From CBDCYN01 sp965224205 (GTDB lineage Bacteria; Planctomycetota; Phycisphaerae; Phycisphaerales; Phycisphaeraceae), in the NCBI GenBank assembly GCA_965224205.1, contig CBDCYN010000023.1, positions 248,001 to 312,000 on the forward strand: 64,000 nucleotides of DNA. The letters are read 5' to 3'. The stretch's first letter is position 1; each line of letters begins with the position of its first letter. Both the position numbers and the translations under genes were made by a program. Shown here piece by piece: positions 59,391-64,000 of this stretch. The notes under the pieces were generated by a model that saw only the letters and a program-made list of their open reading frames with translations, was not told the DNA's origin and did no database searches.

Positions 59391-60086
59391 ATGGCTGAAT
59401 CTGAACTACTGCTGGTGCGCCGCGCCGTCCAGGGCGACCGCGCCGCCTTGACGCAGCTGCTTAGCGACCATCAACAGCGGCTGTACCGAGTGGCGCTGCG
59501 CATGGTCGGGGACCACGAAGACGCTACCGAATTGGCTCAGGAGGCGATGCTCCGGATCGTCGAGCATATCGGCTCGTTCAACGGGCAGGCCGCGTTCTCG
59601 ACCTGGGTGACCCGTATCGTGATGAACCTGTCGATCTCACACCTGCGTAAACGGAAGCTGCGGGTCACAGCCAGCCTCGACACCCCCGCCAACCCCGCGC
59701 AGGCGAACGGGCAGGCGGCCCCGCTGGTCCAGTTGATCGAAGACCACCGTGAACCCGGGCCCGACCGCCGCGTCCAACAAGAGGAGATGCTCGCCCAGCT
59801 GCAAACCGCGATGGACCGGGTCGACGGCGATCTGCGTGCGGTGCTGGTCTTGCGGGATATCCAGCAGATGGATTACGCCCAGATCGCCCAGACCCTGGAG
59901 ATCCCCGTGGGGACGGTCAAGAGCCGCCTGTTCCGCGCCAGGCTGGCCCTGAGGCGCCAGATGTACAAGCTTGGTCCCCCCGGCGGGGAACACGACCATC
60001 AAGATGCGCCCGCCACAACCGACGCACCACTGCCCGAACCCAGCGTCGGGGCCAAGGGCTCGCGACCAGAATTCCCGACAGGTTAG
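59391..60086 (+). CDS. ECF RNA polymerase sigma factor
   Basis: 231 residues. Region 2 about 10-85 (LLVRRAVQGDRAALTQLLSD, DATELAQEAMLRIVEHIGSF, FSTWVTRIVMNLSISHLRKR), region 4 about 135-190 (AVLVLRDIQQMDYAQIAQTL, EIPVGTVKSRLFRARLALRR). RpoE-like. The anti-sigma gene starts about 30 bp downstream. The C-terminal tail after region 4 is about 40 residues of Pro/Ala-rich sequence. The short inverted repeat in front of the start may be part of its promoter. Confidence 0.93.
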   Translation: MAESELLLVRRAVQGDRAALTQLLSDHQQRLYRVALRMVGDHEDATELAQEAMLRIVEHIGSFNGQAAFSTWVTRIVMNLSISHLRKRKLRVTASLDTPANPAQANGQAAPLVQLIEDHREPGPDRRVQQEEMLAQLQTAMDRVDGDLRAVLVLRDIQQMDYAQIAQTLEIPVGTVKSRLFRARLALRRQMYKLGPPGGEHDHQDAPATTDAPLPEPSVGAKGSRPEFPTG

Positions 60087-60116
60087 TGACGGGTGACTAG
60101 AGACGGGTTAGACCCA

Positions 60117-61985
60117 ATGTCAGAACGATACGACGAACAATTGATCCTTGGCTACGTCGAGGGCGAGCTGACCCCGGACGAACGCACGCGGTTTGAAAAA
60201 ATGCTCGGCGGCGACGCTCGACTGCGCCAGCTGGTCGTGGGTCTGGCGTCCGACCGCCGCCGCCTGCGTCAGCTGCCCGATGAGCCGGCCCCGGACGACC
60301 TCATGGACCGGGTCATGGCGGTGATGGAGCGCGACATGCTCCTGGAGCCGACCCATACCCAACGGTTGGCCATCGATTCGGCCCGGAGCTACCGATATCG
60401 CAGACTCATGGCATACGGGGGGTTGGCGGCGATGCTGATGATCAGTGCGATCGTGGTCGTCTATACATTGACCGACGACCAGTTAACCGGTGGGCACCTG
60501 GCGATCGAGAACGCGGCCACCCCGGGCGATCCGTCCCTGGCCAAAACCGAATCTGCATCCAAGCCGTACGGTGCCATCGACCAGCTGACGTTGTTAACCG
60601 CGGACCCCAAGACAGACCGGCCGATGGGGGATTCGAGACCGAATCGACGAGCCGACCGGCCCCCCTCAGCGATGACCCAGGAACCCTTGGCTTCGCGCGC
60701 CCCTTCGCTGCCGTCGGCCGCGCCGGGCGGTTCGAGTGATGGGACCGATACGCCCCGCGCGGCGGAGTCTCGTTTGGCGTTAAGCGAAGAAGCGGGGCTG
60801 CAAACCCGCCAAGAAGCCGCGACTGCCGACCCGCGGGCCTTAACAAATCCATCACGCGACGGACTAGCTCAACAGCAGCCATCGAGCCGCCGGGCACGAT
60901 CACTGACGCGATCCCTTGAACACGCTGATCGATCGGGATCCGATCCGCTGGCGCTGGCCACCCCACCGCCGCAGCCCAGCGCCACGCCGCCTAAGAAGGC
61001 CAAGCAGGAACGGAGCACGGGCCAGGAACAGTCCGAAGACCTCGGTGACGAATCCGGGCTCCAAGACCAAACCGCTCCCGGATCGCCCCCCGGATCGCCC
61101 CCCGGATTGATCCCTGGATTGATCCCTGGATCGAAAGGCCATGCTTACAAGCGTGACACGCTAACAGCTCAACTCCACGACAAGATCCAACGACCGGCCT
61201 CGTCTCAGCCCCCAAATGCTGACCGGGGGATCGAGGCCAAGGAGTACACCCGGCTCGATCAAAACACGTTGGCGAACGCGGGCACAGGTATGAGCGATCA
61301 ACGACGCGACCACCCACCGATCGCTGGGAGCGTTGGCGGTTCGGCCTTGGTGGGCTCTCGCGCAGGAACGGCAGCGGGGCCACCTCTTGTGCTTACGGTA
61401 ACCGGCGACGACCCGGTGCGGACCCGGCAAAGACTATCTGCCTGGATCGCCCTTAACGCCGTGGCCCAGCCCGCTCGCCCCGCCCGTGAACGTGAGGATC
61501 ATCAACCTGATTCACGATCGGCAGATGATTCCTCATCCGTTGATCTAAGCTCTGATCTTGACGCACCGCCGGTCCCAGCGGGACGTATGGTGTTTTTCAT
61601 CAAGGCCGGTCAGATCCCCCAACTGCTAGCCGACCTTAGCGCGCACGAGGATCAATCGGCCGTATGGGCTGACGTGGCCTCTTCATCGGTTCCCTGGGGG
61701 CGGGATACGGTCACGGGGCTGTTCCCCCAAGACGCCGCGCGGACAAACGGTTCTGGGTCGCAGTTTTCGAATCCGGCTACCGGCTTCGCCGCGGCACCCC
61801 TGGCCCAGACCCCGTTACAACGCCCCCTCGCCGATGACGCTCAGCGTTGGGGATTGTTATCAAAGAGGACCCAGCCCACCGAGTCGATCCAGGCACAAGC
61901 TTGGAAGCAGAGGTCGCTTTGGCCGATCCTCTCGCCCGAGGTGCTGTTGGAAGTGACCGCTCGGGTCGAGCCCCAAAACCGTTGA
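60117..61985 (+). CDS. Very long single-pass anti-sigma factor
   Basis: 622 residues from ATG 60117 (MSERYDEQLILGYVEGELTP). The anti-sigma N-terminus (residues 1-80) has the ELTPDERTRFEKMLGGDARL helix pair but no clear zinc Cys. One TM near 100-120 (MAYGGLAAMLMISAIVVVYTL). The exported ~490 residues are mostly disordered, rich in Ser, Pro, Gln and Arg, including four tandem GSPP/GLIP-type tetrads near 322-337 from 12-bp DNA repeats. A final conserved-looking segment (PAGRMVFFIKAGQIPQLLAD) resembles a small folded domain of unknown type. It is cotranscribed with the ECF sigma factor. A GTG at 60093 is an alternative start. Confidence 0.82.
   Translation: MSERYDEQLILGYVEGELTPDERTRFEKMLGGDARLRQLVVGLASDRRRLRQLPDEPAPDDLMDRVMAVMERDMLLEPTHTQRLAIDSARSYRYRRLMAYGGLAAMLMISAIVVVYTLTDDQLTGGHLAIENAATPGDPSLAKTESASKPYGAIDQLTLLTADPKTDRPMGDSRPNRRADRPPSAMTQEPLASRAPSLPSAAPGGSSDGTDTPRAAESRLALSEEAGLQTRQEAATADPRALTNPSRDGLAQQQPSSRRARSLTRSLEHADRSGSDPLALATPPPQPSATPPKKAKQERSTGQEQSEDLGDESGLQDQTAPGSPPGSPPGLIPGLIPGSKGHAYKRDTLTAQLHDKIQRPASSQPPNADRGIEAKEYTRLDQNTLANAGTGMSDQRRDHPPIAGSVGGSALVGSRAGTAAGPPLVLTVTGDDPVRTRQRLSAWIALNAVAQPARPAREREDHQPDSRSADDSSSVDLSSDLDAPPVPAGRMVFFIKAGQIPQLLADLSAHEDQSAVWADVASSSVPWGRDTVTGLFPQDAARTNGSGSQFSNPATGFAAAPLAQTPLQRPLADDAQRWGLLSKRTQPTESIQAQAWKQRSLWPILSPEVLLEVTARVEPQNR
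61080..61127 (+). repeat. Four 12-bp tandem repeats in the anti-sigma gene
   Basis: GGATCGCCCCCC twice, then GGATTGATCCCT twice, in frame, encoding Gly-Ser-Pro-Pro and Gly-Leu-Ile-Pro units. Likely slippage-generated and possibly length-variable. Confidence 0.85.
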
Positions 61986-62126
61986 GCACCGACGCGATCC
62001 AACGGTGCATTTGGAAACCTGACTGACGATCCATGCGTGTCAGCAAGTCGACAGGGCCACGTGACCGTCAACGGCTGCCACCCGGCCGCGGCCCTTCTTT
62101 TGATTTAGCTTTCAATCACACCTGAC

Positions 62127-62160
62127 GGATATACGCATCACACATCAAAGCACCGCGTCG
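62127..62160 (-). repeat. Dispersed ~35-bp palindromic element, copy D
   Basis: On the minus strand CGACGCGGTGC, TTTGATGTGTGATGCGTATATCC. Between the anti-sigma gene and the convergent small membrane-protein gene. Confidence 0.7.
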
Positions 62161-62257
62161 GGTACGCAAACACCCGTAAAGTGACCTGCCGCGTACGCGA
62201 ATCTCGCCGGCATTTCATTTGGGCTGAGAATATTGTCTTGTATCCGCTCTTCGTCTG

Positions 62258-62518
62258 TCACCGCACAGCCCGGTGACGATCGCGACTCAACCGTTGGACC
62301 ACCGCCGCCGCTAACGCCCACCACGGCGCCAGAGCAGCGACACCGATCGCCAACCACAAGACCGGGTCGAGTTCTAGCCACTCGTGGGGGACCACCCACT
62401 CACCCCCCGCAGCGATCCCAAGCCCGATCGCGATGATCGCGACCCCTAACGTCGTCAGCACCGCCATCATCACCACCGCTAGCCAAAACCCCGTGCGTCG
62501 GACCTGTCTCAGAACCAT
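62258..62518 (-). CDS. Small two-TM membrane protein
   Basis: 86 residues from ATG 62518 (MVLRQVRRTGFWLA). TM1 (VVMMAVLTTLGVAIIAIGL) and TM2 (LWLAIGVAALAPWWALAAAV) are joined by a short acidic loop. A basic C-terminus follows. No family recognised. The frame extends to 62650, but the added part does not look like protein. Confidence is moderate. Confidence 0.5.
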   Translation of the reverse strand: MVLRQVRRTGFWLAVVMMAVLTTLGVAIIAIGLGIAAGGEWVVPHEWLELDPVLWLAIGVAALAPWWALAAAVVQRLSRDRHRAVR

Positions 62519-62910
62519 GGATATTCTCGTTCCCAATTGATAGAAGGATGATGAAAAGACCGTCGATGAACAGTCGATGAATAGATCCCGGATAGCATGA
62601 AGATCACATCCTCGGTGAACGCGGATAGCCGCAATCTCGACATCCCGCACCTCGTCGACACCGCGCTCCGACTCGCGACGAGGGCTCCGGGTATTGAAGG
62701 AAAACCAGCGTTCAAACCGCGTAGAATGGCTTGCTACCTGGGCGACCCTCCCCTACTCAACGGCCGCGGTCTGCGGCAAATTCTCGAGTCGCCCGATCAG
62801 CGCGCCTGTTGGGGCACGGGTCTCGCGGCAAAACCATCCCTGCCTGGTTTCTCACGGTTGCGGGGCGTCACACTTAACCCAAAAAGCGAGATCGACCAGC
62901 CGTGTTCAAC
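62519..62910. other. 392-bp gap upstream of the peroxiredoxin 3' end
   Basis: No gene could be supported; an open frame on the plus strand (62597-62914) has no RBS and no homology pattern. No repeat family member recognised. Confidence 0.4.
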
Positions 62911-63447
62911 CTAACTGGTGACCAGCGTCGGCTGACCCTTCTTCCAGTTGCACGGGCACAGCTCATCGGTCTGTAACGCATCGAGGACGCGCAAGACCTC
63001 GTCGACGTTACGCCCCACCTGTAGATCGTTGATGTTAGCCCAACGGACGACGCCGTCGGGGTCGATCAGGAACGTACCGCGAAGCGACACCCCTTTGTCG
63101 GGCAGTAGCAACCCGTAGTCCATCGAGATCCGCTTCGTGATGTCAGCAAGCATCGGGTGCTTGAGGTCTTTGAGTTGGGCGGTCGCCTCGACCCAACCTT
63201 TGTGAACGAAGTGGCTGTCGGTCGAGCAGGTCAGCAGGTCGCAATCGCGGTCTTGGAAGTCGCCGATCGCCTGGTCGAAGGCCTGGATTTCCGTGGGGCA
63301 GACAAACGTGAAGTCCATCGGGTAAAAATACAGGCACAGCCACCGGCCCTTGTAATCCTCTAGTGAGATCTCCTTGAATTCGTCCGACTCGGGGAGATAA
63401 GCCTGGGCCTTGAAATTCGGGGCCGGTGAGCCAACTTGCACAGCCAT
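62911..63447 (-). CDS. Typical 2-Cys peroxiredoxin (AhpC/TSA family)
   Basis: 178 residues; reduces H2O2 and organic peroxides. Thioredoxin fold with the peroxidatic Cys50 in MDFTFVCPTEIQAFDQA, the Arg in LRGTFLIDPDG, and the resolving Cys near the C-terminus in DELCPCNWKKG (C164; C166 nearby). Typical AhpC length. The electron donor gene (thioredoxin reductase or AhpF/AhpD) is not adjacent. ATG 63447, preceded by AAAGGAACC. Confidence 0.95.
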   Translation of the reverse strand: MAVQVGSPAPNFKAQAYLPESDEFKEISLEDYKGRWLCLYFYPMDFTFVCPTEIQAFDQAIGDFQDRDCDLLTCSTDSHFVHKGWVEATAQLKDLKHPMLADITKRISMDYGLLLPDKGVSLRGTFLIDPDGVVRWANINDLQVGRNVDEVLRVLDALQTDELCPCNWKKGQPTLVTS

Positions 63448-63649
63448 CGGGAACGGTTCCTTTCTTGTTTTTTATTGTCACAAAACCATGGCTTACCACG
63501 CGCGGTGACGAGCCAAAGATTCACCTTGCACGGGGATCCGCGCAAACCGATTGCGCTTCTTAAACTTGAAACGGACTGCTATCCGCGAGAAGCATCGTAA
63601 TCGAACGCCCTAGGGTTGTCTAGCTCTCCACGCTGGGTTATTGCACGGG

Positions 63650-63806
63650 CAGGGCGATCTCTTTGGGATTTCTCAACCTCTTTGATTTCTCAATCTCTCA
63701 TGAACGCTCTGGAACGAGGGTGATATCCATCCCGCCCCGAAGATAATTGTTTTTGACCCGCCAGGGCGGGTCAAAAAAGGGGTCAAATCCAAATGAAATC
63801 GCCCTG
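63650..63806. repeat. Imperfect 22-bp inverted repeat enclosing the hairpin
   Basis: The arm CAGGGCGATCTCTTTGGG (63650 onward) matches the complement of 63785-63806 at 19 of 22 positions. A short direct repeat TTGCACGGG lies beside each arm (63641 and 63807). It looks like a small palindromic element. Confidence 0.5.
63750..63777. terminator. Hairpin terminator with T-runs on both strands
   Basis: TTTTTGACCCGCC (63750-63762) and GGCGGGTCAAAAA (63765-63777) form a 13-bp stem. It would act as a terminator in either direction. Confidence 0.6.
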
Positions 63807-63879
63807 TTGCACGGGGTTACCGGGCAAACTACACTCAAACTTTGTCTATGTTCATTTCAGGATCAGAAAGGAATAAACA

Positions 63880-64000
63880 TTGCGGTTCGAGCTGATCGAC
63901 CGGGTGATTGAGCAGGACGACAAACGGCTGGTGGCGATCAAAAACGTCACTAGTGCCGAAGAATATCTCGCCGACCATTTTCCTGGTTTCCCGGTCCTGC
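63880..64000 (+). CDS. 3-hydroxyacyl-ACP dehydratase (FabZ-like), partial, cut at window end
   Basis: The first 40 codons of a FabZ/hotdog-fold dehydratase: TTG start 63880 with AAAGGA about 8 bases upstream, then RFELIDRVIEQDDKRLVAIK and ADHFPGFPVL, the FabZ signature around the catalytic His (HFPGxPV). The FabZ-like ILxVDRV is FELIDRV here. The rest lies outside the window, so it could also be a related hotdog protein of a polyketide or FAS pathway. It is the only second FAS-type gene in the window (with fabI). Confidence 0.8.
   Translation, partial: MRFELIDRVIEQDDKRLVAIKNVTSAEEYLADHFPGFPVL

Larger units (their letters stand above)
63448..63879. other. 432-bp gap upstream of the peroxiredoxin and FabZ-like genes
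   Basis: Contains a strong hairpin (63750-63777) and a long imperfect inverted repeat (63650-63806). No gene recognised. Confidence 0.5.

Noticed and set aside
62597..62914. 105-residue plus-strand open frame
   Set aside because: No RBS, domain or signal peptide, and overlaps the peroxiredoxin 3' end only by chance.

Overview
The window is about 64 kb of GC-rich bacterial chromosome, almost certainly from a planctomycete (phylum Planctomycetota, probably class Phycisphaerae). The assignment is inference from gene content: several ECF sigma factors, one beside a transmembrane Ser/Thr kinase; a eukaryote-type (GT3) glycogen synthase; a SapC-family protein; a PEP-CTERM-like secreted protein; very long multi-PAS/GAF histidine kinases; a stand-alone rpsD; and palindromic intergenic repeats. 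I see no rRNA, tRNA, CRISPR array, prophage or intact insertion sequence. About 46 protein genes are supported; most are single or in short operons.

Layout. 0-9 kb: glyS, a radical-SAM arsS homologue, a GT3 glycogen synthase divergent from a strange sigma-70-like regulator, sapC and pgk. 9-16 kb: two small lipoproteins around a decayed transposon-like element, fabI, rpsD, gapA and a PEP-CTERM-like protein. 15-23.7 kb: an ECF sigma/anti-sigma pair, then a lipoprotein substrate-binding protein translationally coupled to a ~1740-residue sensor kinase. 24-31 kb: a DAACS symporter, an NDUFA9-like reductase, hemC, dnaA (without dnaN), a double-GNAT protein and an exported protein of unknown function. 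31-37 kb: a GT4 glycosyltransferase and a sulfotransferase, each preceded by a copy of an 87-bp palindromic element, then small membrane proteins and an SPFH lipoprotein. 37-40.5 kb: a Ser/Thr kinase with an N-terminal zinc-binding-like segment and a C-terminal exported domain, with its ECF sigma factor. 41-46.6 kb: a compact pilus/secretion operon, pilM-pilN-pilO-pilP-like-pilB. 46.8-53.3 kb: a soluble histidine kinase, a GNAT protein and a two-component pair (LuxR-type regulator and multi-PAS kinase with a degenerate receiver). 53.5-64 kb: class V aminotransferase, a TPR/gluzincin-like exported protein, purB, an ECF sigma factor with a 622-residue anti-sigma factor, a small membrane protein, a 2-Cys peroxiredoxin, and the first 40 codons of a FabZ-like dehydratase cut by the window edge.

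The window is dominated by sensing and transcription control (three ECF sigma factors, two anti-sigma factors, one sigma-like protein with rearranged HTH domains, three histidine kinases, one Ser/Thr kinase) around scattered housekeeping genes. Between genes I recognise several repeat families by eye: (i) a ~35-bp element with a palindromic core related to ATACGCGATGCGTAT, about eight copies; (ii) a long hairpin built on GCGAGCCGCGAC that in three places ends at the stop codon of a minus-strand gene; (iii) a twin-hairpin element downstream of several genes; (iv) two 87-bp palindromic copies around the sulfotransferase. The strongest candidates for something undescribed are the sigma-like protein with its HTH domains ahead of region 2, the substrate-binding-protein/giant-kinase pair, and the repeat families.
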